From Candidatus Gerdarchaeota archaeon (lineage in GTDB: Archaea > Asgardarchaeota > Heimdallarchaeia > JABLTI01): a stretch of 5,573 bases of DNA. The notes under the pieces were generated by a model. The model was not told the origin of the DNA, ran no database searches, and saw nothing but the letters and a program-made list of their open reading frames with translations. The stretch is from contig JAEOUJ010000298.1 in the NCBI GenBank assembly GCA_016839405.1, positions 1 through 5,573 on the forward strand. The letters run 5' to 3'. The translations under genes were made by a program, and so were the position numbers. Positions 1-5,417 of this stretch are shown here, in pieces (position 1 is the first letter of the stretch; every line of letters begins with the position of its first letter).

Positions 1-314
1 CAAAAAACACCAACACGACTTTTTTGTAATCTATCATCTTCTTCCAGTCCCGTACCACGCATATTTATATCCATAGCGACTGCATATTTGTTTGATTCAG
101 GTATCTCAAGCATTCCTCTGATTTTTCCAGGACCATATTCATCCCTTTCAAATCCTGTCATGAATGCTGTAAAACCTTTTACTGCCAGATACATTGATGA
201 GATTTCATCTAAAGTAGATAGATTCAAAATTGTTTGTGGACCCATGTCTTCCATGAGTACTATTGCTAGTCCAATATTTGTTATAGGTTGATTTGCTATT
301 GGTTGATCATTCAT
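1..314 (-). CDS. Unrecognised protein, N-terminal 104 residues (runs off the left edge)
   Basis: Reading the minus strand from the ATG at 314-312 gives 104 uninterrupted codons to the window edge, beginning MNDQPIANQPITNIGLAIVL. I do not recognise the family. Visible pattern: a hydrophobic strand (about residues 12-20), an EDMGPQTILNLS turn and strand (22-33), an amphipathic helix (about 34-56), then two strands (about 65-83) around GKIRGMLEIPESNKYAVAMD, and a further strand start (SRVGVF) at the edge. This order resembles the small alpha/beta sensor folds of the longin/roadblock type, which are common in archaea; that is an inference from pattern only. There is no signal peptide or membrane segment, so it is probably cytosolic. 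No Shine-Dalgarno site precedes the ATG, but a TATA-like box lies roughly 20-28 bases upstream, which would suit a leaderless mRNA. It is divergent from the ATP synthase genes. The reading frame is firm; the function is open. Confidence 0.75.
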   Translation of the reverse strand, partial: MNDQPIANQPITNIGLAIVLMEDMGPQTILNLSTLDEISSMYLAVKGFTAFMTGFERDEYGPGKIRGMLEIPESNKYAVAMDINMRGTGLEEDDRLQKSRVGVF

Positions 315-330
315 TGATATCTATAATTCC

Positions 331-343
331 TATTTATATTACA
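331..343 (-). promoter_or_regulatory. Candidate TATA box for the leftmost gene
   Basis: On the minus strand this stretch reads TGTAATATAAATA, an archaeal TATA-like element. Its centre is about 23 bases upstream of the ATG at 314. With the usual distance of about 25 bases from box to start site, transcription would begin at or next to the start codon, which fits the missing ribosome binding site. The surrounding DNA is very AT-rich, so a chance match is possible. Confidence 0.35.
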
Positions 344-579
344 ACATTTAATTTAGCATTAACATTTAGGTTTTCTGTTATAAGAAACTTTGAATAATAA
401 TGCTCACTAAATAGTTAATCACATTTTTTTATTTTTATACTACTAATTATTTATAGTGTATTTTTCCAAACAAAACTTTAGCTTCTTAAGAAAATTTTAA
501 TTTAATGTTTATTTTCACTTATAGGCAAAAAAATAAAAAGTAATTAAATAGGATACAATCAAGAATAAAACAGTGTTTC

Positions 580-584
580 GAGGT
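580..584 (+). promoter_or_regulatory. Shine-Dalgarno site of subunit H
   Basis: GAGGT, complementary to the archaeal 16S rRNA 3' end (CACCUCC), sits 8 bases before the ATG at 593. It fixes the start of the subunit H gene and shows that this transcript is not leaderless. Confidence 0.75.
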
Positions 585-592
585 AAGTTTAA

Positions 593-898
593 ATGAGCAT
601 TGAAAATATACGAAAAGCAGAAAAAAAAGCAGAAAAAATTATACAAGATTCCAAACAAAAATCTCAAGAAATGATTCGAAAAGCACAGAAAGATGCTAAT
701 GCTCTCATCGCTAATGCTAAAGAAGAAGCAGAAGAGGAAATAAAGCAATTACAGAAAAAATCGAAACAAGTAATTGATAAAGAAGATAAAAAAATTAAAG
801 CTGATATGGACAAAACATTAGTAGCTGTAGAGGAATCGAGTAAGAAAAATCAAAAAGCAGCTGTTGAAATTATTATAGATACTATTGTAAAAAAATGA
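593..898 (+). CDS. ahaH: A-type ATP synthase subunit H (peripheral stalk coiled coil)
   Basis: Subunit H (also called G) pairs with subunit E to form the peripheral stalks that hold the catalytic head of the archaeal A1Ao ATP synthase against rotation. The 101-residue product is almost wholly Lys/Glu/Gln/Ala, with no Cys, Trp, Pro or Gly. It reads as one continuous helix from about residue 4 to 88 with regularly spaced small hydrophobic residues (for example ANALIANAKEEAEEEI at 35-50), and ends in a short hydrophobic helix, AAVEIIIDTIVKK (89-101). Length, composition and the short apolar C-terminus are typical of the AhaH family (about 100-110 residues). The start is supported by GAGGT 8 bases upstream. 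The subunit F gene follows after 24 bases. In many archaea H opens a long atp operon and is followed by I; here it is followed directly by F. Low-complexity coiled coils are easily confused with one another, but the neighbouring F gene makes this call firm. Confidence 0.88.
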   Translation: MSIENIRKAEKKAEKIIQDSKQKSQEMIRKAQKDANALIANAKEEAEEEIKQLQKKSKQVIDKEDKKIKADMDKTLVAVEESSKKNQKAAVEIIIDTIVKK

Positions 899-922
899 AT
901 AATTTATTAGAGTTAGTTAGAT

Positions 923-1276
923 ATGAAAATTGTAAGTTTAACAAATGCAGAAGTAGCTCAAGGCCTTCGTTTGGGTGGCATTAAAGAATGCCATGTTGTA
1001 AGTAACCCTGAAGATGCTGGTGAGAAGCTTCTTGAGTTATCTGGCGATTCAGATACAGGAATCTTAATTGTTGATGATGATATTGCCAGATTACATCATA
1101 AATTAATTGACACTATTCGTGCTGATAAACGAACTTTCCCAATAATTGTTGAAATTCAATCTGTTATTCGAAAAGAAGCAACTGAGGGTATAGATCCCCT
1201 AAAGGATTTAATTAAACGAGCTATAGGTGTAGATATTACAGCTGAAAAGGATCAAATAAATGCACCAAAAATTTAG
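923..1276 (+). CDS. atpF: A-type (V-type) ATP synthase subunit F, central stalk
   Basis: Subunit F belongs to the central rotor stalk of the A1 sector; with subunit D it couples rotation to catalysis in the A3B3 head. The 117-residue product shows the family pattern: an N-terminal strand MKIVSL, the conserved GLRLGGI loop (14-20, usually G-F/L-R-L-A/G-G-I), a second strand TGILIVDDDIA (45-55), the PIIVEIQS strand (73-80), and the C-terminal helix ending KRAIGVDI (98-105). Together these form the small Rossmann-like domain plus mobile C-terminal helix known for this family. Family length is about 100-115 residues; the polar tail after residue 105 is a small extension. It lies 24 bases after the subunit H stop, probably on the same mRNA; the ribosome site before it is weak. 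Subunits C and A, its common flanking genes in archaeal operons, are absent on both sides. Confidence 0.95.
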   Translation: MKIVSLTNAEVAQGLRLGGIKECHVVSNPEDAGEKLLELSGDSDTGILIVDDDIARLHHKLIDTIRADKRTFPIIVEIQSVIRKEATEGIDPLKDLIKRAIGVDITAEKDQINAPKI

Positions 1277-1320
1277 AATAATTGTTTTGATCGTTTTGCT
1301 ATTTTCTTATCTTAATTTTA
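1277..1320 (+). terminator. Candidate T-tract terminator after subunit F
   Basis: The spacer after the subunit F stop contains four TTTT runs on the plus strand (1285-1288, 1294-1297, 1302-1305, 1316-1319) and no convincing hairpin. Archaeal RNA polymerase can terminate at oligo-T tracts alone. A TATA-like box at the right end of the same spacer suggests that the next gene has its own promoter. Confidence 0.4.
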
Positions 1321-1327
1321 TATTATA
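1316..1327 (+). promoter_or_regulatory. Candidate TATA box of the PAPS-reductase-family gene
   Basis: TTTTATATTATA is close to the archaeal consensus TTTATATA. With the usual spacing, transcription would start near 1346, leaving a leader of about a dozen bases before the ATG at 1358. No strong Shine-Dalgarno site is seen in that leader. The 81-base gap from the previous gene gives room for a separate promoter. Confidence 0.45.
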
Positions 1328-1357
1328 GAAATCATTGTCAAATGGATAGAATATAGA

Positions 1358-3373
1358 ATGAAGAAAATTAGAACAGCACCATTTTTGGGTGCTTTCAAAT
1401 TAAATTGGTGCGATAACTGTAACTTACCTTTATTAGATAGAAAGCATTGTGGATTGTGTTCTGGTGAAGCAAGAAAAGTTTTCATAGCTCCACCGGGGGA
1501 TATTCGACCAGCCTTTAAAAATGATATTGAAAGAATTAAGGAAATAGTAAATGAAAAATATGGTAAAGGAAGTGCTGAAGCTTTAGGTTTAAATGGTGAA
1601 CGTTTAGTAATTCTCAATGAAGTAAGCTATGATGATATGATGGATGAAATAATCATAGATGGTCAAGTGATGGGATCTTTAAGATATAACCTAACCTCAG
1701 AAAATTGGGACTTTCATCCAAGATTTGAAGGAGCAAAAAGAATTTTTGAAGGTAGAAAACCTACAAAACGATTTATTTTTGTAGATGAAGGAGCAGTTGA
1801 ATTCATAGCTCAAGGTTATAACATACTAGCACCGGGAATAACTTCTATTGATCCGGATTTAAAGAAAGGTGATGCTGCTTGTGCTCTTTCACCTAGCGGA
1901 AAAGTATTATCTTGTGGTGTTATGAGAATTAATGCTAGTGATTTAAATAAAAGCACGAAAGGAGTTGTCCTAAAACCCAAGCATTATCTGATGAAAAATT
2001 TAGATAATAAAATTGCTGAGCCAAGAATGCAAATATGGCAAAATGCTGTTAAAGCTAATTTATCAACAATTGAGAATTATGAAAAGGGAGCTATAAATGC
2101 TATAAAACGCATTCATGAAAGAAATCCTGATTTACCAATTTCTGTTTCTTTTAGTGGTGGTAAAGATTCACTTGTTTGTTTACAATTAGCTAGGAAAACA
2201 CCAGATTTGGATTATAAAATTCTATTTGTAAATACAAGCCTTGAATTTACTGAAACAATTGAATATATTGAATCATTAATTGATAAATTAAAATTAAGAG
2301 ATAGATATTGTAGGTTAGATGTTCCACAAGATCGATTTTGGTCATCTGTTGATAATTATGGTCCTCCTGGAAAAGATTATCGTTACTGTTGCAAATTACT
2401 AAAAATTGGCCCTGTTAATGAATTAATTGATCAATGTATGGGACAAAAAAGTCTTAGCATAATTGGTCAAAGAGCCTATGAAAGTATTGCTCGAGCTGTG
2501 AGTAGGAGAACATGGTCTAATCCTTGGATACCTAACCAACTAAATTTTACACCAATACAGAAATGGACAGCTTTACATGTTTGGCTTTATATTTTTAAAG
2601 AGAATTTATTCTATAATCCACTATATGAAAAGGGTTTCTCTCGTATAGGTTGTTGGATGTGTCCAGCAAGTAATCAAGGTACATTTGAATTAATTAAACT
2701 AAATATGCCTGATTTATGGAAAACATGGGAGCAATTCTTAATTAAATGGCAAGAAAAAAATGATTTACCTCGTGAATGGTTAACATGGGGATTATGGAGA
2801 TGGAAAAAGCTCCCTAAGAAAATTATTGATTTAGCTTCTGAACATGGGGTAATTCTAGATTACGAAAAGAAAGAAAAGCAAACACTTGGAGATTGGGAAT
2901 TAACCTTTAATTTGATTGAAGGTTATGCTACTTGTAAATCAGGAGATGTAATTATTGAAGGAGTATTCAATTCAGCGTTAGATTTATCAAGAATACAATC
3001 ATTTTGGAATATATATTCTAAGACAGATTTTGATGAAGATTTAGGAATTTTAACAGGAACAACAGATGATAGTGTAGTTATTTCTTTAACAGCAGATGGT
3101 GCTATTAATGCCAAGGGATTAAATGCATCGATTGTAAAAAAGCAGATGAAAAAACTTGTTTTAGAGATATTTAGAGCAGTTGATTGTAATGGTTGTGAGG
3201 TGTGTTTAAATCATTGCGATTTTAATGCTCTAGAGTTGAATAATCAAAATCAAATTGAGATTAACACTAAAAATTGCTCAAAATGCGGAAATTGTCATTC
3301 AAGATGCCCAGTAATTAAATTTGGACATAGAGAAATAGGAGAGCTATTTTCTAATGAAAATAACCCCAATTAA
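1358..3373 (+). CDS. PAPS-reductase-family protein: zinc ribbon, PUA, PP-loop and 2x[4Fe-4S] ferredoxin domains
   Basis: A 671-residue soluble multidomain protein. In order: a zinc ribbon (C18, C21, C31, C34); a region of about 100 residues leading into a PUA-like domain (about 137-195, FVDEGAVEFIAQGYNILAPG); a PP-loop ATPase domain with SGGKDS at 266-271; a CC pair (C344-C345) and CxxC (C432, C435) spaced like the [4Fe-4S] ligands of assimilatory APS reductases; a Trp-rich stretch (454-482); an unassigned region of about 100 residues; and a bacterial-type ferredoxin domain (C610, C613, C616, C620; C640, C643, C646, C650). The catalytic CGLH motif of sulfonucleotide reductases is absent, and no Cys lies between C435 and C526. 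I therefore do not call it a sulfate-assimilation enzyme. Zinc ribbon plus PUA suggests RNA binding, so ATP-dependent RNA or small-molecule sulfur chemistry is possible; this is inference. The ATG at 1358 is chosen because no in-frame ATG, GTG or TTG occurs between it and the stop at 1313-1315. Arginine codons are mostly AGA/AGG. Confidence 0.88.
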   Translation: MKKIRTAPFLGAFKLNWCDNCNLPLLDRKHCGLCSGEARKVFIAPPGDIRPAFKNDIERIKEIVNEKYGKGSAEALGLNGERLVILNEVSYDDMMDEIIIDGQVMGSLRYNLTSENWDFHPRFEGAKRIFEGRKPTKRFIFVDEGAVEFIAQGYNILAPGITSIDPDLKKGDAACALSPSGKVLSCGVMRINASDLNKSTKGVVLKPKHYLMKNLDNKIAEPRMQIWQNAVKANLSTIENYEKGAINAIKRIHERNPDLPISVSFSGGKDSLVCLQLARKTPDLDYKILFVNTSLEFTETIEYIESLIDKLKLRDRYCRLDVPQDRFWSSVDNYGPPGKDYRYCCKLLKIGPVNELIDQCMGQKSLSIIGQRAYESIARAVSRRTWSNPWIPNQLNFTPIQKWTALHVWLYIFKENLFYNPLYEKGFSRIGCWMCPASNQGTFELIKLNMPDLWKTWEQFLIKWQEKNDLPREWLTWGLWRWKKLPKKIIDLASEHGVILDYEKKEKQTLGDWELTFNLIEGYATCKSGDVIIEGVFNSALDLSRIQSFWNIYSKTDFDEDLGILTGTTDDSVVISLTADGAINAKGLNASIVKKQMKKLVLEIFRAVDCNGCEVCLNHCDFNALELNNQNQIEINTKNCSKCGNCHSRCPVIKFGHREIGELFSNENNPN

Positions 3374-3390
3374 TTATTTATTTTGATTTT
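3374..3390 (+). terminator. Candidate T-rich termination region of the PAPS-family gene
   Basis: Immediately after the TAA stop the plus strand runs TTATTTATTTTGATTTT, a T-rich tract that could end the transcript without a hairpin. It overlaps the 3' end of the convergent NAC gene, so the two messages probably overlap slightly in antisense. Confidence 0.3.
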
Positions 3391-3719
3391 AAGATCATAA
3401 TCGCCTTAGCAATATCTCCTTCACTTTCAAGGAGAGCATCTTCAGCTTCTTGTTCTGAAGCACCTGTTTGAGAAGCTACTAATTGTATATCCTCATCCGA
3501 GATTTCAACTTCAATAATTTCAACATCAGTTCGATCTCTTCTTTTTGCACTCCCTGTTACCTGATATACTTCTGAACCCATCATCATTTTAGTAACTTCA
3601 GCATTTGGTATAGAAAGTTCATAATCTTCAAAACGAATAATCACTTCTTCTACTCCTTTCATTTCTTGCATTTTCATTTTTTTCATCATGCGTTGTAGAT
3701 CTCGAGGATTAATGCTCAT
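3378..3719 (-). CDS. nac: Archaeal nascent polypeptide-associated complex protein (NAC)
   Basis: NAC binds ribosomes near the exit tunnel and contacts emerging chains; the archaeal form is a homodimer related to eukaryotic NAC-alpha. The 113-residue product has a basic, Met-rich N-terminal segment (QRMMKKMKMQEMKG, 9-22), then the NAC dimerisation domain (about 23-66; VEEVIIRFEDYELSIPNAEV through VYQVTGSAKR), then a C-terminal UBA domain (about 73-113; ISDEDIQLVASQTGASEQEA and GDIAKAIMIL). Length and domain order match the archaeal family closely. The ATG at 3719 is supported by AGGCGAT (3724-3730), one base from the consensus AGGTGAT, 4 bases before the start. A TATA-like CTTTAAAA at 3751-3758 is a possible promoter element. 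The stop lies 4 bases from that of the convergent PAPS-family gene. Arginine codons lean to CGN, as in the ATP synthase genes, which fits a highly expressed gene. Confidence 0.96.
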   Translation of the reverse strand: MSINPRDLQRMMKKMKMQEMKGVEEVIIRFEDYELSIPNAEVTKMMMGSEVYQVTGSAKRRDRTDVEIIEVEISDEDIQLVASQTGASEQEAEDALLESEGDIAKAIMILKSK

Positions 3720-3750
3720 ACTTATCGCCTAATTTAATATCACTATTCTC

Positions 3751-3758
3751 TTTTAAAG
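3751..3758 (-). promoter_or_regulatory. Candidate TATA box of the NAC gene
   Basis: On the minus strand this reads CTTTAAAA, about 35 bases before the NAC ATG. It would place the transcript start near 3729 and leave a leader of about ten bases that includes the AGGCGAT ribosome site. Further AT-rich matches lie upstream (3786-3800), so the choice is uncertain. Confidence 0.25.
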
Positions 3759-3815
3759 AATTAATGTTTTTTAAATCCATCTTCTTAATTAAATATTAAA
3801 AAAATTAACTTTAAT

Positions 3816-3849
3816 GAAAAAATAAATTTAAAGGGAGAAATGACTCCCT
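3816..3849 (-). terminator. Hairpin plus T-tract terminator of the NTF2-like gene
   Basis: On the minus strand AGGGAG (3849-3844) and CTCCCT (3837-3832) form a perfect 6-bp, GC-rich stem around a 6-base loop. It is followed at once by a T-rich tract (TTAAATTTATTTTTT, 3830-3816). It starts 24 bases after the stop of the NTF2-like gene, the position and form of a factor-independent terminator for that gene. In this AT-rich sequence a GGG/CCC stem stands out. Confidence 0.6.
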
Positions 3850-3873
3850 AAAAAAATACAGATTGTTTTTCTT

Positions 3874-4242
3874 CTACCAGCTTGCTACATCGACTCGCCA
3901 TTCATCATTATCTTCTTCGTCTCGAACTAGAATAATCGGTACTTGACCAGAACCTTGAGGTTTGCCTTCTTTATTTAATCGATGGAAAAAGAACTTTACA
4001 CGTTTATCTGAACTTTGATCTTCAACCTTATTCTTGAACTTATATGAATAACCTAGCTCATCAATATATTTACGTCCTGTTCTCCAATAAAGATCGGGTG
4101 AAGAACCATAACGATCAGCTTGATTCTGATGATGTACTCTAAAAGTTTTCAACCATTCATCCCGATTATTTTCCATTATTAAATCATAATGTAAAATTGC
4201 AATCTCTTTAGCAGTCATGCCTGATTTTACTTTGTTCGCCAT
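3874..4242 (-). CDS. Small NTF2-like (SnoaL-type) protein of unknown role
   Basis: A 122-residue soluble protein whose pattern resembles the NTF2-like cone fold: an N-terminal helix with the common 'helix, Tyr, acidic' look (TAKEIAILHYDLIMENNRDEW, 10-30), a second helical segment (about 51-63), then a curled sheet with strands near YSYKFKNKV (66-74), RVKFFFHRLN (81-90), VPIILVRDEE (101-110) and EWRVDVASW (114-122). The closing W-R-V-D-V strand is characteristic of NTF2-like domains such as SnoaL. These folds serve as enzymes, ligand binders or dimer scaffolds, so no function follows. The ATG at 4242 is chosen; a TTG three codons upstream (4251) is in frame, and neither has a strong Shine-Dalgarno site. 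A T-rich TATA-like stretch at 4272-4282 could be its promoter. Hairpin terminators lie on both sides, making it a single-gene unit. Seven of nine arginine codons are CGN, as in NAC and subunit F. Confidence 0.8.
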   Translation of the reverse strand: MANKVKSGMTAKEIAILHYDLIMENNRDEWLKTFRVHHQNQADRYGSSPDLYWRTGRKYIDELGYSYKFKNKVEDQSSDKRVKFFFHRLNKEGKPQGSGQVPIILVRDEEDNDEWRVDVASW

Positions 4243-4275
4243 GGTAATCAACTAACAGACAATCTTTTTTCACAT

Positions 4276-4303
4276 AAAAAAATCTTATTGAATAGCTATA
4301 AGA
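4276..4303 (-). terminator. Hairpin plus T7 terminator of mtnA
   Basis: On the minus strand TCTTAT (4303-4298) and ATAAGA (4288-4283) form a perfect 6-bp stem around a 9-base loop, followed directly by seven T (4282-4276). It begins 8 bases after the mtnA stop codon. The stem is AT-rich and weak, so the T7 run may be the main signal. The same T run may double as part of the promoter of the next gene. Confidence 0.5.
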
Positions 4304-4311
4304 GCGTTTTT

Positions 4312-5409
4312 TTAATCAATGAAGAGAGATTCAATTGATTTTTCAAAAGGTTTCTTTATTATTCCTTTAGGGGTAATAATTCCAGTAATATTTTTTGCAG
4401 GTGTTATATCAAAAGCAGGATTACGATTTTTTGATCCAATATTATGAACAATCCTTCTTTTAGGTTTTATATCTGATTCATTATTAATACTTAAAATGGT
4501 TTGAACTTCAGAACCTTCCCTTTCCTCTATTATAAAAGAATCACTTGTTAAATTTAAATCAAAAGTACTCAATGGTGCTGCTACATAAAATGGAATTTTA
4601 TTTTCTTTACAAAGAAGACTTAATGTATAAGTCCCTATTTTATTAGCAGTGTCACCATTTTTTGCAATTCTATCAGCACCAACTATTACCAAATCAATCA
4701 TCTTTTTACTTAAAAAAAATCCAGCTGCACTATCTGCAATTATAAAATGCTCAATTCCTTCATTTTCCAATTCCCATGCTGTTAATCTCCCACCTTGCAT
4801 TCTTGGCCTTGTTTCAAGAACAAAAACAGTTACTTTTTTTCCTTCATCATGTGCTCTTCTTATTGGTGCTAATGCTGTTCCAACATCGACAGTAGCAAGT
4901 GCACCAGCATTACAGATCGTCATTACATTAGTTATTTTCTTTGTTATGATTTCATTACCAAATTCGCCAATTTTCATACAATCATTCAAAACTTCTTCAA
5001 AAATTTTCATTGCTTCGTCTAAAATACATTTTTTTGCTTCTTGTATTGATTTTACATTGTGAAGCAGTTTATCCATTCTATTTAGAATATTAAATAAATC
5101 AACAGCAGTTGGTCTTGTATTTGCTAATTTTTCTGATGCTTTTTGTAATTCATTTTTAAATTCACTAAAAGATTCGCCTTTAAATGATAGTGCTTGTATT
5201 ACTAATCCAAATGCTGCTGTAACTCCAATTAATGGAGCACCTCGTACAACCATATCCTTTATTGCATAACAAACATCATCAACAGTTTTTGCTGTAAAGA
5301 TCTCAAAGACAAACGGCAATTTCCTTTGATCAATAAACATTAATCCTTTTTCTCGATCCCATTCTAAAGATTGATAATTCATGATTTTACCATTTATTTT
5401 TACTTTCAA
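4312..5409 (-). CDS. mtnA: S-methyl-5-thioribose-1-phosphate isomerase (MtnA)
   Basis: MtnA converts 5-methylthioribose-1-phosphate to 5-methylthioribulose-1-phosphate in the salvage of methylthioadenosine, the by-product of polyamine synthesis. It is a cytosolic member of the eIF2B-alpha-like isomerase superfamily. The 365-residue product carries the family motifs: DQRKLP (27-32), VVRGAPLIG (54-62), NTRPTAVDL (97-105), TICNAGALAT (164-173) with catalytic C166, ETRPRMQGGRLTAWEL (199-214), VGADRIAKNGDTANKIGT (243-260) with catalytic D246, and NPAFDITPAKNITGIIT near the C-terminus. The 80-residue gap between the catalytic Cys and Asp equals that of the Bacillus enzyme (C160/D240). The start is TTG at 5409, supported by AGGT 8 bases upstream; the first in-frame ATG is nine codons later (5382). 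A related archaeal enzyme, ribose-1,5-bisphosphate isomerase, is shorter; the length and the full MtnA motifs argue against it. The gene follows another minus-strand gene by 18 bases. Confidence 0.94.
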   Translation of the reverse strand: MKVKINGKIMNYQSLEWDREKGLMFIDQRKLPFVFEIFTAKTVDDVCYAIKDMVVRGAPLIGVTAAFGLVIQALSFKGESFSEFKNELQKASEKLANTRPTAVDLFNILNRMDKLLHNVKSIQEAKKCILDEAMKIFEEVLNDCMKIGEFGNEIITKKITNVMTICNAGALATVDVGTALAPIRRAHDEGKKVTVFVLETRPRMQGGRLTAWELENEGIEHFIIADSAAGFFLSKKMIDLVIVGADRIAKNGDTANKIGTYTLSLLCKENKIPFYVAAPLSTFDLNLTSDSFIIEEREGSEVQTILSINNESDIKPKRRIVHNIGSKNRNPAFDITPAKNITGIITPKGIIKKPFEKSIESLFID

Positions 5410-5417
5410 TGTAAAAA

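Larger units (their letters stand above)
315..592. other. AT-rich divergent intergenic region
   Basis: This region separates the minus-strand gene starting at 314 from the plus-strand ATP synthase unit starting at 593, so it must carry promoters for both directions. Several TATA-like stretches are present on the plus strand (TTTATAG near 450-456, CTTATAGG near 516-523, an A-rich run at 525-539), and I cannot choose the real box for the ATP synthase genes. A perfect 10-base palindrome, TTCTTAAGAA, lies at 483-492. I see no open frame of useful length and no RNA gene here. Confidence 0.5.

Noticed and set aside
88..291. Plus-strand open frame of 67 codons opposite the leftmost gene
   Set aside because: It lies wholly inside the minus-strand gene, has no ribosome site and shows no domain pattern; the minus-strand frame has a start, a promoter-like box and a better composition.
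483..492. Palindrome TTCTTAAGAA as an operator
   Set aside because: A single short palindrome in very AT-rich DNA, with no second copy and no clear relation to a promoter, is not enough evidence.
515..748. Minus-strand open frame of 77 codons rich in Phe, Leu and Cys
   Set aside because: It is the complement of the Lys/Glu-rich coiled-coil gene for subunit H; A-rich codons read in reverse give Phe-rich nonsense.
1318..1617. Minus-strand open frame of 99 codons
   Set aside because: Its body is antisense to the zinc-ribbon end of the PAPS-family gene, whose Cys motifs show that the plus strand is coding.
2923..3114. Minus-strand open frame of 63 codons
   Set aside because: It lies inside the PAPS-family gene with no supporting signals.
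1358..3373. Naming this gene as assimilatory PAPS/APS reductase (cysH)
   Set aside because: The PP-loop family matches but the catalytic CGLH motif is absent, extra domains are present, and no sulfate-assimilation genes are nearby.
1358..3373. DndC-like DNA phosphorothioation protein
   Set aside because: DndC shares the PP-loop and iron-sulfur cysteines, but the PUA and ferredoxin domains do not fit DndC, and no dndB, dndD or dndE genes are present in the window.
4649..5062. Plus-strand open frame of 137 codons
   Set aside because: It is antisense to the core of mtnA, where the catalytic motifs prove the minus strand is coding.
4312..5409. Ribose-1,5-bisphosphate isomerase or an eIF2B-type regulatory subunit instead of MtnA
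   Set aside because: Length, the N-terminal DQRKLP and RGAPLIG motifs, and the Cys166/Asp246 pair with Bacillus-like spacing all point to MtnA.
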